NCBI RefSeq assembly: GCF_042675965.1
Contig: NZ_JBHTKJ010000032.1
Location: 1 to 45,500 of the forward strand
DNA length: 45,500 bases
Direction: 5' to 3'
Source of the DNA: Virgibacillus_R byunsanensis
GTDB lineage: Bacteria; Bacillota; Bacilli; Bacillales; Amphibacillaceae
Position numbers and translations under genes: made by a program. The notes below the pieces were generated by a model. It was not told the DNA's origin. It saw only the letters and a list, made by a program, of their open reading frames with translations, and made no database searches. Every line of letters begins with the position of its first letter. Positions within the stretch are counted from its first letter, which is position 1. Below are positions 7,728-15,585 of the stretch, one piece after another.

Positions 7728-8120
7728 TTAACGTTTTGAGAATTGTGGTGCACGACGAGCGCCTTTAAGACCGTATTTCTTACGTTCTTTCATACGAGCG
7801 TCACGAGTTAGGTACCCTTCTGTTTTAAGAGAAGCGCGATATTCAGGATCAGCTTCTAGAAGTGCACGAGCGACACCGTGGCGGATAGCGCCAGCTTGGC
7901 CAGTAAATCCTCCACCATGAACGTTTACTAAAACATCATATGTTCCTTCTGTTTCAGTAGCTACAAGTGGTTGGTTTAGAATTAATAATTGTGTTTCATA
8001 TGGGAAATAGTCTTTTGCTTCACGGTCATTTATAACAACACGGCCAGTTCCTGGAACTAAACGTACACGTGCAGTTGATTTTTTACGACGACCTGTTCCG
8101 TAGTATTGTACTTGTGCCAA
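7728..8120 (-). CDS. rpsI: 30S ribosomal protein S9 (uS9)
   Basis: S9 sits in the head of the 30S subunit and its C-terminal tail reaches the P-site tRNA. The 130-residue product is full length, with QYYGTGRRKKSTARVRL at the start, GGGFTGQAGAIRHGVARAL in the middle, and the conserved basic ending RRAPQFSKR with the terminal Lys-Arg. AGGAGG precedes the ATG. It lies 19 bases downstream of rplM, the usual two-gene unit, and ends at a strong terminator. Confidence 0.98.
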   Translation of the reverse strand: MAQVQYYGTGRRKKSTARVRLVPGTGRVVINDREAKDYFPYETQLLILNQPLVATETEGTYDVLVNVHGGGFTGQAGAIRHGVARALLEADPEYRASLKTEGYLTRDARMKERKKYGLKGARRAPQFSKR

Positions 8121-8139
8121 TTGATTAACCTCCTTTTAA

Positions 8140-8577
8140 TTATCCACGAAGCTCGTGAACTTCTGGTTTTTGTGCTTGATGATTGTGCTCAGAATCTCTG
8201 AATACGTGCAATTTTTTACCCATTTGACGGCCTAGAGGACCTTTAGGGAGCATACCTTTTATAGCAAGCTCTATCATTTGTTCAGGGTATTTCGTACGCA
8301 TTTCAGATGCATTACGTTCTTTTAATCCACCTGGGTGGTTAGTGTGGCGGTAATACATTTTGTCATTTATTTTGTTACCTGTTAGTTCTATTTTTTCAGC
8401 GTTAATAATGATTACATTATCACCTGTATCAGCGTGTGGTGTGTATGTTGGTTTATGCTTTCCACGAAGGATCGCAGCAACCTCACTCGCTAAGCGACCA
8501 AGACGTTGGCCTTCAGCATCCACAACAAGCCATTTGCGTTCAATATTATTTTCATTTGCCATGAAAGTTGTGCGCAT
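8140..8577 (-). CDS. rplM: 50S ribosomal protein L13 (uL13)
   Basis: L13 is an early-assembly 50S protein. The product is 145 residues, the usual length, with RKWLVVDAEGQRLGRLAS near the N-terminus and the MLPKGPLGRQM and LHVFRDSEHNH segments near the C-terminus. I chose the ATG at 8577 (start MRTTFMAN), because GGAGGG lies nine bases ahead; the ATG at 8601 would add eight residues upstream of the ribosome binding site. First gene of rplM-rpsI, behind its own promoter and a short structured leader. Confidence 0.97.
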   Translation of the reverse strand: MRTTFMANENNIERKWLVVDAEGQRLGRLASEVAAILRGKHKPTYTPHADTGDNVIIINAEKIELTGNKINDKMYYRHTNHPGGLKERNASEMRTKYPEQMIELAIKGMLPKGPLGRQMGKKLHVFRDSEHNHQAQKPEVHELRG

Positions 8578-8629
8578 GATTAGTTTCCCTCCATATTTCA
8601 ATAATCGTTCATTTCGTTTTATATTTCAA

Positions 8630-8656
8630 CACAATTAGATTCCGGGGCTAATCGTG
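8630..8656 (-). promoter_or_regulatory. Candidate L13 leader hairpin
   Basis: On the minus strand CACGATTAG (8656-8648) pairs with CTAATTGTG (8638-8630) around the loop CCCCGGAAT, between the rplM promoter and start. L13 leaders that bind L13 are known at this position in Bacillales. The match to that family is positional and structural only. Confidence 0.5.
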
Positions 8657-8685
8657 GTTTAGAAATAAATAAAATGCCATTAATC

Positions 8686-8715
8686 ATCATATACCAAAAT
8701 AGTGGTCAATGTCAA
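8686..8715 (-). promoter_or_regulatory. Sigma-A promoter of rplM-rpsI
   Basis: TTGACA (8715-8710), an 18-base spacer and TATGAT (8691-8686) on the minus strand. It gives a leader of about 100 bases to the rplM start. Confidence 0.75.
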
Positions 8716-8777
8716 GTTGTTCATTAGTTTATTAAAATATTATTCCTTCTAATTTCAACCATGGAGTATTATAACGG

Positions 8778-9521
8778 TTATTTGTATTTAACTGCAACCA
8801 AATATAACCCTTGTGGTGGAACAGTTTCACCTACCATTTGACGGTCTTTTTTCGCTAGTAACTCAACAATGTCAGAGGGTTTACGTCTTTCTTGGCCAAT
8901 GTCTAACATTACACCTACGATAATCCGTACCATATTATATAAAAAGCCGCTTCCACGAAAAATAAATACGATTTCATTGCCATTCTGTTCACACACAGCC
9001 TGATAGAGCGTTCTTTTTTTACTCCCCTTTGTAGTTGCCTTAGCCGAAGAAAACGTTGTAAAATCATGTTCTCCTTCTAAATAACGGCATGCTTCCTGCA
9101 TTGCTGTAACATTCAAGGTATACGGAAACTGATAGGCATAGTTTCGTTTAAAGACATCGATCTCTTTTTCATTCCAGATGTAATAACGATATTCTTTCTC
9201 CACAACATCATACCTCGCATGAAATGTATCAGATACTATCCCCACTTCCCAAACATATAAATCACCAGGCAGAAGTGTATTAAGCGCTTGTTTCCAATTC
9301 GTTGTTGGAATGTCGTAGGCTGAATCAAAATGAACTGTTTGACCTTTTGAATGTACACCTGTATCTGTTCTGCCTGATGCTTGAATGCGTATTGGAGTAC
9401 CTTTATGCATTTTTGTTAATGCTTTTTCCATTTCACCTTGGACTGTCCGTTTTTTGGGCTGGATTTGAAAGCCAGAAAACAGTGATCCGTCATAACTGAT
9501 GATGCATTTCAGTCTTGCCAT
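8778..9521 (-). CDS. truA: tRNA pseudouridine(38-40) synthase TruA
   Basis: TruA converts uridines 38-40 of the anticodon stem-loop to pseudouridine in many tRNAs. The 247-residue protein has the YDGSLFSGFQIQP start, the catalytic motif SGRTDTGVHSKGQ with Asp53, a central YRYYIWNEKEIDVF segment, HDFTTFSSA and the C-terminal FLYNMVRIIVG. Length and motifs are those of an intact enzyme. It follows ecfT after 37 bases and precedes the rplM promoter, as in B. subtilis. Confidence 0.97.
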   Translation of the reverse strand: MARLKCIISYDGSLFSGFQIQPKKRTVQGEMEKALTKMHKGTPIRIQASGRTDTGVHSKGQTVHFDSAYDIPTTNWKQALNTLLPGDLYVWEVGIVSDTFHARYDVVEKEYRYYIWNEKEIDVFKRNYAYQFPYTLNVTAMQEACRYLEGEHDFTTFSSAKATTKGSKKRTLYQAVCEQNGNEIVFIFRGSGFLYNMVRIIVGVMLDIGQERRKPSDIVELLAKKDRQMVGETVPPQGLYLVAVKYK

Positions 9522-9558
9522 CTTACTCCAGCCCTTTCTGTATCATGAATAAACACTT

Positions 9559-10362
9559 TTAAGAATAACTCCGTGTCCAAAATAACCCCGCAATGATACA
9601 TGCAAATATCAGATAAATGAATATATCGCGACGTTCAATTTTTAACTCACGCAATTTAGTACGTCCTTCTCCACCCTGATAGCCCCGAGCTTCCATCGCC
9701 ATTGCTAATTCCTCAGCCCGCTTGAACGCACTAACGAAAAGCGGAACCAATAATGGTACTACAGCTTTCACACGTTCCTTAATTGGGCCAGTTTTGAAAT
9801 CAACACCACGAGATGCTTGAGCTCTAGATATCTTTTCCGTTTCTTGCATAAGCGTTGGAATAAATCTCAGTGAAATAGACATCATTAACGCTAGCTCATG
9901 AACAGGGAACTTTACTTTTTTCAACGGATGTAACATGTCTTCAATTGCATCCGTTATTTCTATAGGTGTTGTCGTTAGAGTTAGTAGTGAAGTTACAAGG
10001 ATGAGTAAGAAAAATCGCATTGAAATTGCAAAACCTTGTACTATTCCACCTGAATAGAATTCAAAAATCCAATAATCAAATACTACTGTTCCTTCCCTTG
10101 TAACAAATAAGTGCAGAATAAACGTAAATATAATTAAAAACCATACCGGGGTTAATCCTTTTATAATATAGCGAATAGGAATTCTTGTCGTAAACATACT
10201 TGCTAATGCAAACGCAGTTATAAATCCGTAGCTCCATGCGCTATTGGCAAAAAATACGATGAATACAAAAAAGAAAATGATTGTTATTTTTGTTCGTGGG
10301 TCCAATCGATGTACAAGCGACTCACCAGGTACATACTGACCAATAATTAGTGCATTATTCAT
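9559..10362 (-). CDS. ecfT: ECF transporter transmembrane protein EcfT
   Basis: EcfT couples the two ATPases to exchangeable vitamin- or metal-binding S components in group II energy-coupling-factor importers. The 267-residue membrane protein has about five or six hydrophobic segments. Two characteristic Ala-Arg-Gly motifs are visible in SRAQASRGVDF and MAMEARGY, the coupling-helix motifs that dock into EcfA. Its ATG overlaps the ecfA2 stop by four bases (ATGA), so translation is coupled. No S component is encoded in the window, as expected for a shared module. Confidence 0.95.
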   Translation of the reverse strand: MNNALIIGQYVPGESLVHRLDPRTKITIIFFFVFIVFFANSAWSYGFITAFALASMFTTRIPIRYIIKGLTPVWFLIIFTFILHLFVTREGTVVFDYWIFEFYSGGIVQGFAISMRFFLLILVTSLLTLTTTPIEITDAIEDMLHPLKKVKFPVHELALMMSISLRFIPTLMQETEKISRAQASRGVDFKTGPIKERVKAVVPLLVPLFVSAFKRAEELAMAMEARGYQGGEGRTKLRELKIERRDIFIYLIFACIIAGLFWTRSYS

Positions 10363-11225
10363 GATTCAGCCCCCTTAATAAAGCGCTGAATCGAATGTGC
10401 AACCTCGGTGACTGATTGACGCTTAAATGGAATCTTTTCTCCAAACTTGTTTTCAAAGCCATTTAAAAATTGAATCATCTCTGGTACATCAAGTTGTACC
10501 TTATTAAGTGCTTCTTTTTGTGTAAAAACATCTTCTGGCTTTCCTTCCATATACTTCGTGCCATTGTTTAAGATAATGACATGGTCAGCATACTTCACCG
10601 CATCTTCCATACTGTGTGTAACAAGGGCCGTTGTTAACCCCTCTTTTTTATGCATAGTATAAAACATGTCCATTATCTGCTTTTGACCACGAGGATCAAG
10701 ACCTGCAGTTGGCTCGTCGAGTACAAGTACTTCTGGTTTTATTGCAAGTACACCAGCAATAGCTACTCTGCGCATCTGTCCTCCACTTAAGTCAAAGGGA
10801 GATCTTTGAAGTAATTCCTCAGGAAGACCCACTGCTGGAGTAATTTCTTTAATACGCCGACTTATTTCTTCTGAAGCCACATCAAAGTTTTCTGGACCAA
10901 ATGCAATGTCTTTTTCAACTGTTTCTTCAAATAATTGATGTTCTGGATATTGAAATACAACTCCGACACGACTTCGTAATTCTTTCATGTTTTTTGGCTT
11001 ATTGGCACTCGTTAAATGGTAATCTCCAATTGTTACTTCGCCTTCACTCGGTAAAACAAGTCCATTTAAGTGCTGAATAAGGGTAGATTTCCCTGATCCA
11101 GTATGACCAACTATCGCAACAAATGACCCTGATGGAATGTGAAAGGACAAATCTTCGATCGCTTTATGTGCAAATGGTGTATTACGTTGATATACATAGC
11201 TTACGTTTTTGAATGTAATGTCCAT
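10359..11225 (-). CDS. ecfA2: ECF transporter ATPase EcfA2
   Basis: Second ATPase of the energy-coupling-factor module. The 288-residue ABC protein shows Walker A GHTGSGKST (about 40-48), Q-loop FQYPEHQLFEETV, signature LSGGQMRRVAIAG and Walker B VLVLDEPTAGLDP, with a switch histidine in VTHSMED. The C-terminal extension (about 235-288) is the EcfA dimerisation region. The ATG is preceded by GGAGGATTT and lies inside the 3' end of ecfA1 (25-base overlap), indicating translational coupling. Confidence 0.96.
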   Translation of the reverse strand: MDITFKNVSYVYQRNTPFAHKAIEDLSFHIPSGSFVAIVGHTGSGKSTLIQHLNGLVLPSEGEVTIGDYHLTSANKPKNMKELRSRVGVVFQYPEHQLFEETVEKDIAFGPENFDVASEEISRRIKEITPAVGLPEELLQRSPFDLSGGQMRRVAIAGVLAIKPEVLVLDEPTAGLDPRGQKQIMDMFYTMHKKEGLTTALVTHSMEDAVKYADHVIILNNGTKYMEGKPEDVFTQKEALNKVQLDVPEMIQFLNGFENKFGEKIPFKRQSVTEVAHSIQRFIKGAES

Positions 11226-12040
11226 AAATCCTCCAGCAATTCATCTTGGTTTAGTGGTTCATCTGTAATCGATATACCTGCTTGCTTTAACTCACTTGCT
11301 AATATTGCAATAAAAGGCACGTCCAATCCAATTTTACGCAGTTCTTCTTGTTTCGAAAAAATTTCACGTGGTGTCGCCTCATCCCATATTTCACCATCGT
11401 TCATAACAATAACGCGTTCAGCCTGCACCACTTCCTGAAGGTCATGTGTAATGGTAATTAATGAAAGATCGTTCTCTTCTTGAACATTTGAAACGGTGTG
11501 CATAATTTCAGTGCGTCCTTTTGGATCAAGCATCGCTGTCGCCTCATCCAAAATGAGCACCTGTGGTGAAATAGCTAACACACTTGCTATTGCCACTCGT
11601 TGTTTCTGTCCACCTGAAAGCCGGTGTGGTTCTGTCATACGATAATCTTGCATTCCTACAGCAGTTAATGTTTCATCAATACGCTTTATCATTTCATAAC
11701 GGGGAATCCCGCGATTTTCCATACCAAAAGCAACATCGTCACGTACAGTAGTTCCAACAAACTGATTATCAGGATTTTGAAAGACCATGCCTACTTCTTT
11801 ACGGATATCCCATATCGATTCCTGGTTTACTTGCTTTCCATTAATTAAAATTTCCCCTTCTTGTGGAAATAATAACCCATTTAAAAGCTTAGCGATGGTT
11901 GACTTACCAGAACCATTGTGCCCGATGATGGCAATCCATTCACTTTCATAAATTTCAAACGTTACATTTTTTAACACCCATGGCTGCTCATCTCCATATC
12001 GAAACGATACATTTCTAAACTCTATTAACTTTTTTCTCAT
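11201..12040 (-). CDS. ecfA1: ECF transporter ATPase EcfA1
   Basis: First ATPase of the energy-coupling-factor module. The 279-residue ABC protein has Walker A GHNGSGKST (about 39-47), Q-loop FQNPDNQFVGTTV, signature LSGGQKQRVAIA, Walker B VLILDEATAMLDP and switch ITHDLQE. Like EcfA proteins generally, it carries a C-terminal domain beyond the ABC core. The start ATG follows AGAGGAG. It heads the unit ecfA1-ecfA2-ecfT-truA, about 260 bases downstream of the alpha-operon terminator. Confidence 0.96.
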   Translation of the reverse strand: MRKKLIEFRNVSFRYGDEQPWVLKNVTFEIYESEWIAIIGHNGSGKSTIAKLLNGLLFPQEGEILINGKQVNQESIWDIRKEVGMVFQNPDNQFVGTTVRDDVAFGMENRGIPRYEMIKRIDETLTAVGMQDYRMTEPHRLSGGQKQRVAIASVLAISPQVLILDEATAMLDPKGRTEIMHTVSNVQEENDLSLITITHDLQEVVQAERVIVMNDGEIWDEATPREIFSKQEELRKIGLDVPFIAILASELKQAGISITDEPLNQDELLEDLWTLHSKT

Positions 12041-12119
12041 ATATATGCATTCTCCTCTACTCTGCTCTATAGCCTTTGGGTGAGATGTATAATTTAAGTA
12101 ATATAGTTGGTTTCTCCGA

Positions 12120-12295
12120 GTTCACCAATCTGTTGCACACCGCCAAGCAAGCCCGCTGCACTTTTGCATGTCTAGTTCAGGCTTCTAAAATCTGCCGTCA
12201 TAAGCAATTGACACTTCAAGCGCAAAAAACCATGCGCTTTACGGTCCCTTGCTTATGCGTCCGCTTCTGAACAGTCGCCTTCACCTTTCAACCTA
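12120..12295. repeat. Nested palindromic intergenic element
   Basis: In the 318-base gap between ecfA1 and rplQ I see no gene. CATAAGCAA (12199-12207) pairs with TTGCTTATG (12249-12257), enclosing AAGCGC (12218-12223) with GCGCTT (12234-12239), a two-level stem-loop. The surrounding bases look more GC-rich than nearby spacers. The CATAAGCA word also occurs in the repeat near 27007, so this may be a diverged member of the same class of intergenic elements. Left of it lie only about 80 bases of ecfA1 leader. Confidence 0.4.
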
Positions 12296-12297
12296 CA

Positions 12298-12345
12298 AAA
12301 AAAGGGCTGGGATTCACCTCGGAAGAGATTCAGTCCTGCCCTTAA
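12298..12345 (-). terminator. Terminator of the alpha operon (after rplQ)
   Basis: AAGGGC (12302-12307) pairs with GCCCTT (12338-12343). An imperfect inner stem closes with CTC-GGAA-GAG, and a run of seven T follows on the minus strand. It starts about 15 bases after the rplQ stop. Confidence 0.8.
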
Positions 12346-12358
12346 CGTGTATGCTTCA

Positions 12359-12712
12359 TTAAACTAGTTCAATGATTGCCATTTTTGCTCCGTCACCTTG
12401 ACGAGCGCCTAGCTTAAGAACACGTGTATATCCACCTTGACGATCCTCGTAGCGTTTAGCTATGTCATCGAAAAGCTTCTGAATAACACTTTCGTTTTCA
12501 TTTGCCTCTTTATTATATAAATATGATGCCGCTTGACGACGCGCGTGAAGATCACCGCGTTTTCCTAGCGTAATCATTTTATCAACTACTGATTTTAGAT
12601 CCTTCGCCTTTGCTTCTGTTGTCTCAATGCGTTCGTGAATGATTAAATCAGATGCAAGGTTGCGAAGTAGTGCTATACGTTGGTCTGTTGTACGACCGAA
12701 TTTTCTAGCCAT
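12359..12712 (-). CDS. rplQ: 50S ribosomal protein L17 (bL17)
   Basis: L17 lies near the exit of the peptide tunnel. The 117-residue product has the FGRTTDQRIALLRNLASDLI start and the ending GYTRVLKLGARQGDGAKMAIIEL typical of Firmicute L17. It follows rpoA after 45 bases and is the last gene of the alpha operon, right before a strong terminator. Family and length are unambiguous. Confidence 0.98.
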   Translation of the reverse strand: MARKFGRTTDQRIALLRNLASDLIIHERIETTEAKAKDLKSVVDKMITLGKRGDLHARRQAASYLYNKEANENESVIQKLFDDIAKRYEDRQGGYTRVLKLGARQGDGAKMAIIELV

Positions 12713-12757
12713 GGACTATCCCTCCCTCTCTCAAAACTCTAAAGGTGTCTTTATTTA

Positions 12758-13702
12758 TCAGTCGTCATCACGTAAGCCTAAGCCTAGATCATCTAGCTTC
12801 ACTTTAACCTCTTCTAGTGATTTACGGCCTAAATTACGTACTTTCATCATATCTTCTTCAGATTTATTTGAAAGCTCTTGAACTGTATTTATACCAGCAC
12901 GTTTCAAACAATTATAGGATCTAACAGACAGATCTAGTTCCTCAATTGTCATCTCCATTACTTTTTCTTTCTGATCTTCTTCTTTTTCTACCATAATTTC
13001 AGCATTTTGTGCTTCGTCAGTTAAACCTACGAAAATATTTATATGCTCTGTAAAGACCTTAGCACCTAAAGAAACTGCTTCTTCAGGACGAATGCTTCCG
13101 TCTGTCCAAACATCTAACGTTAATTTATCATAGTTTGTAACTTGACCTACACGGGTATTTTCAACTTGATACGTTACACGTGACACTGGTGTAAAAATAG
13201 AATCAACAGGAACAACGCCGATTGGTTGATCATCTCGCTTGTTAGCTTCAGCAGTACGATAACCACGTCCGCGTTCAGCAGTGATTTTCATATGCAAGCT
13301 GCCTTTACTATTAACTGTTGCTATAGGTAGATCTGGATTTAGTACTTCTACATCACTATCATACGTAATGTCTGCAGCCGTAACTTTACCTTCTCCTTGT
13401 ACATCTATTTCTAATGTTTTTTCCTCATCAGAATAGATCTTCAAAGCTAGCTTTTTCAAGTTTAAAACGATCGTAGTTACGTCTTCCACTACGCCTTCAA
13501 CGGTTGAAAACTCATGGAGCGCACCATCTATTTGCACTGATGTAACAGCAGCACCTGGAAGTGAGGATATCAGGATACGACGCAAGGAGTTTCCTAGAGT
13601 GGCACCATATCCACGCTCAAGCGGTTCTACAACAAATTTCCCAAATGTAGCATCATCGCTGATCTCTACCGTTTCAATTCTTGGTTTTTCTATTTCGATC
13701 AT
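12758..13702 (-). CDS. rpoA: RNA polymerase subunit alpha
   Basis: Alpha nucleates RNA polymerase assembly and its C-terminal domain contacts UP elements and activators. The 314-residue protein is full length. The N-terminal domain (about 1-230) contains GYGATLGNSLRRILLSS-like text, seen here as GATLGNSLRRILISSLPG. An acidic linker (EKEEDQKEK) and the alpha-CTD (about 245-310, LSVRSYNCLKRAGINTV and VRNLGRKSLEEV) follow. AAAGGAGG precedes the ATG. A promoter-like sequence and leader hairpin occupy the unusually wide gap to rpsK. Confidence 0.98.
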   Translation of the reverse strand: MIEIEKPRIETVEISDDATFGKFVVEPLERGYGATLGNSLRRILISSLPGAAVTSVQIDGALHEFSTVEGVVEDVTTIVLNLKKLALKIYSDEEKTLEIDVQGEGKVTAADITYDSDVEVLNPDLPIATVNSKGSLHMKITAERGRGYRTAEANKRDDQPIGVVPVDSIFTPVSRVTYQVENTRVGQVTNYDKLTLDVWTDGSIRPEEAVSLGAKVFTEHINIFVGLTDEAQNAEIMVEKEEDQKEKVMEMTIEELDLSVRSYNCLKRAGINTVQELSNKSEEDMMKVRNLGRKSLEEVKVKLDDLGLGLRDDD

Positions 13703-13735
13703 TCCATAAAAACCTCCTTTAAAACGTCGAAACCC

Positions 13736-13759
13736 CGGTTAGACTATCTTGTCTAACCG
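13736..13759 (-). promoter_or_regulatory. Hairpin in the rpoA leader
   Basis: CGGTTAGAC (13736-13744) and GTCTAACCG (13751-13759) form a perfect 9-bp stem with a 6-base loop, about 35 bases ahead of the rpoA start. It has no T tail, so it does not look like a terminator. Role unknown; a binding or RNA-stability site is possible. Confidence 0.5.
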
Positions 13760-13878
13760 AAATTCCCCAAATAGGCAGTTGGCGTTTCTGCGCTATTGTA
13801 TTACTTTCGTATTCTCTGTCATATCTCGATGCCGGTGGATGAAATTTATAGTTAACCACAAATCTCACACTTTTAGCT

Positions 13879-13907
13879 ATCATAACCCATTATAGACAGG
13901 CTGACAA
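13879..13907 (-). promoter_or_regulatory. Candidate sigma-A promoter for rpoA-rplQ
   Basis: TTGTCA (13907-13902), a 17-base spacer and TATGAT (13884-13879) on the minus strand lie just after rpsK. They would give rpoA and rplQ transcription independent of the upstream ribosomal genes. Confidence 0.55.
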
Positions 13908-13923
13908 ATTTTATACGGTACAA

Positions 13924-14313
13924 TTATACACGACGACGTTTTGGTGGGCGACAACCATTGTGAGGAACTGGCGTTACATCCACAATAGCTGTAACTTCTA
14001 GGCCTGCTGCTTGAAGTGAACGAATTGCTGCTTCACGTCCTGCTCCAGGTCCTTTAACTGTTACTTCTAGAGTTTTCATGCCATTTTCTACAGCTGATTT
14101 AGCTGCAGATTCTGCTGCCATTTGAGCCGCAAATGGTGTGGATTTACGAGAGCCTTTGAATCCAAGTGAACCAGCTGAGCTCCAGCCAATTGCATTACCT
14201 TGAACATCCGTAATCGTAACAATTGTATTGTTAAACGTAGAACGAATATGTGCTATCCCCGTATCAATATTCTTTTTTACACGACGCTTACGCGTATTTG
14301 TTTTACGTGCCAT
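13924..14313 (-). CDS. rpsK: 30S ribosomal protein S11 (uS11)
   Basis: S11 shapes the 30S platform near the E site and the mRNA exit. The 129-residue protein shows GIAHIRSTFNNTIVTITD, the GSRKSTPFAAQMAAE stretch, GPGAGREAAIRSLQ and the family-typical end PHNGCRPPKRRRV. It lies 22 bases after rpsM. The sequence is intact and of normal length. Confidence 0.98.
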   Translation of the reverse strand: MARKTNTRKRRVKKNIDTGIAHIRSTFNNTIVTITDVQGNAIGWSSAGSLGFKGSRKSTPFAAQMAAESAAKSAVENGMKTLEVTVKGPGAGREAAIRSLQAAGLEVTAIVDVTPVPHNGCRPPKRRRV

Positions 14314-14335
14314 TGATTAGCTTACCTCCTTCACG

Positions 14336-14701
14336 TTACTTTTTCTTGTTAGCCATTGTACGACGTGGTCCTTTACGAGTACGTGAATTGTTCTTTGTCT
14401 TTTGTCCACGAACCGGCAACCCACGACGATGACGAATTCCTCTATAGGAACCAATTTCGATTAAACGTTTAATGTTAAGGGATACTTCACGACGAAGATC
14501 ACCTTCAACGTTAACTGCTTCTAATGCTTTACGAATCTTACCTAATTCATCTTCTGTAAGATCACGCACACGAGTGTCTTCTGAAACGCCTGCTTCTTTA
14601 AGGACTTCCTTTGCTGTAGAACTTCCAACACCATAAACATATGTTAATGAAATTACTACACGCTTATCACGCGGAATATCTATACCTGCAATACGTGCCA
14701 T
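14336..14701 (-). CDS. rpsM: 30S ribosomal protein S13 (uS13)
   Basis: S13 forms inter-subunit bridges from the head of the small subunit and touches P-site tRNA. The 121-residue protein begins MARIAGIDIPRDKRVVISL, has the helix-two-turn-helix region (YGVGSSTAKEVL) and GSYRGIRHRRGLPVRGQ, and ends with a long basic tail NSRTRKGPRRTMANKKK. Normal length; 23 bases downstream of rpmJ. Confidence 0.98.
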   Translation of the reverse strand: MARIAGIDIPRDKRVVISLTYVYGVGSSTAKEVLKEAGVSEDTRVRDLTEDELGKIRKALEAVNVEGDLRREVSLNIKRLIEIGSYRGIRHRRGLPVRGQKTKNNSRTRKGPRRTMANKKK

Positions 14702-14724
14702 AAGTCAAGTGCACCTCCTTGTTT

Positions 14725-14838
14725 TTAGCCTTGTTTTTGCTTGTGTTTCGGGTTTTCGCAAATCACCATTACTTTACCTTTACGTTTTATAACTTTACAT
14801 TTTTCACATACTGGTTTTACAGATGCTCTTACTTTCAT
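14725..14838 (-). CDS. rpmJ: 50S ribosomal protein L36 (bL36), zinc form
   Basis: A 37-residue ribosomal protein found by reading the gap between infA and rpsM. The product starts MKVRASVKPVCEKCKVIKRK and has the zinc ligands Cys11, Cys14, Cys27 and His32 (pattern CxxC...C....H), so it is the zinc-binding form that is replaceable under zinc starvation in some species. GGAGG precedes the ATG. The infA-rpmJ-rpsM order is standard in Bacillales. Confidence 0.97.
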   Translation of the reverse strand: MKVRASVKPVCEKCKVIKRKGKVMVICENPKHKQKQG

Positions 14839-14869
14839 CATCTTTACCTCCTTTTATATCGGAGCTCGT

Positions 14870-15088
14870 TTATTTATAACGGTACGTAATTCGTCCTCTT
14901 GTTAAATCATACGGTGAAAGTTCTACCGTCACTTTGTCACCTGGTAAAATACGAATAAAATGCATACGAATTTTACCAGAAACATGCGCCAATACGGTAT
15001 GACCATTCTCAAGTTCTACCTTGAACATCGCATTTGGCAATGTTTCGTTAACGATACCTTCCACTTCAATTACATCGTCTTTCGCCAT
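14870..15088 (-). CDS. infA: Translation initiation factor IF-1
   Basis: IF-1 occupies the A site during initiation and cooperates with IF-2 and IF-3. The 72-residue protein is a single OB fold of exact family length, starting MAKDDVIEVEGIVNETLPNA and ending DLTRGRITYRYK. Its start lies 23 bases inside the preceding KOW-domain gene, with AGGGAG as ribosome binding site, indicating coupled translation. Confidence 0.98.
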   Translation of the reverse strand: MAKDDVIEVEGIVNETLPNAMFKVELENGHTVLAHVSGKIRMHFIRILPGDKVTVELSPYDLTRGRITYRYK

Positions 15089-15404
15089 CGTGTTGATCTC
15101 CCTTCTTCAAATCAGTCACAACCTCATTGATAAATTTAGCTATGGAAAACCGGAGTTTACCATTTGTGACACGACCAGTTTCTAGAAGGCTGTTTTGGAC
15201 TTCCGGAGAAATATAATCCATAACTTCAATATGATGTAGATTCTTTTTCTTTGGTCGATCATATTTACGTTTTTCCCCATCTGCTAGCAAGACATACCGA
15301 TCGTCTATAATTTCAAGAACAATCGCATATTGATCTGCTTCACGTCCCTGCATAATACGAACAACTTGACCTATTCGCGGAATCGAATCATCCTCGTTCA
15401 ACAA
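15066..15404 (-). CDS. KOW-domain RNA-binding protein, L14e/YbzG-like
   Basis: A 112-residue protein with a KOW-type motif at its N-terminus (PRIGQVVRIMQGREADQYAIVLEI, written here in part: GQVVRIMQGREADQY), then a basic RPKKKNLHHIEV segment and a helical C-terminus. Such L14e-like proteins sit just before infA in Bacilli and probably bind RNA or the ribosome; no biochemical role is assigned. The start is TTG at 15404, with AAGGTGA ahead. In B. subtilis map separates it from adk; here 181 non-coding bases do. Confidence 0.8.
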   Translation of the reverse strand: MLNEDDSIPRIGQVVRIMQGREADQYAIVLEIIDDRYVLLADGEKRKYDRPKKKNLHHIEVMDYISPEVQNSLLETGRVTNGKLRFSIAKFINEVVTDLKKGDQHDGERRCN

Positions 15405-15585
15405 CGATCACCTTCACTTAGGCTTGATTTTAACTACTTTTTTTCAAAAGCATTATATCTACTACTATAAAACACCCTGTGTCACTTTCTATATCAAGTA
15501 ATAAGCATCAATGTATTACGATACATATTATATCTTGTTAGAAAAAGAATTGCATCAATGCTGAGTTGTCTATACAGTCAACATG

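Noticed and set aside
7478..7753. Open frame of 91 codons overlapping the rpsI 3' end
   Set aside because: It reads through the rpsI terminator and only its second half is DoxX-like. It is a chance extension of a pseudogene fragment, not an intact gene.
12076..12270. 64-codon plus-strand frame
   Set aside because: It lies in the palindromic intergenic element; no ribosome binding site and no recognisable protein.
14250..14432. Plus-strand frames opposite ribosomal protein genes throughout 12-32 kb
   Set aside because: They are antisense shadows of highly expressed genes whose codon bias keeps the opposite frames open.
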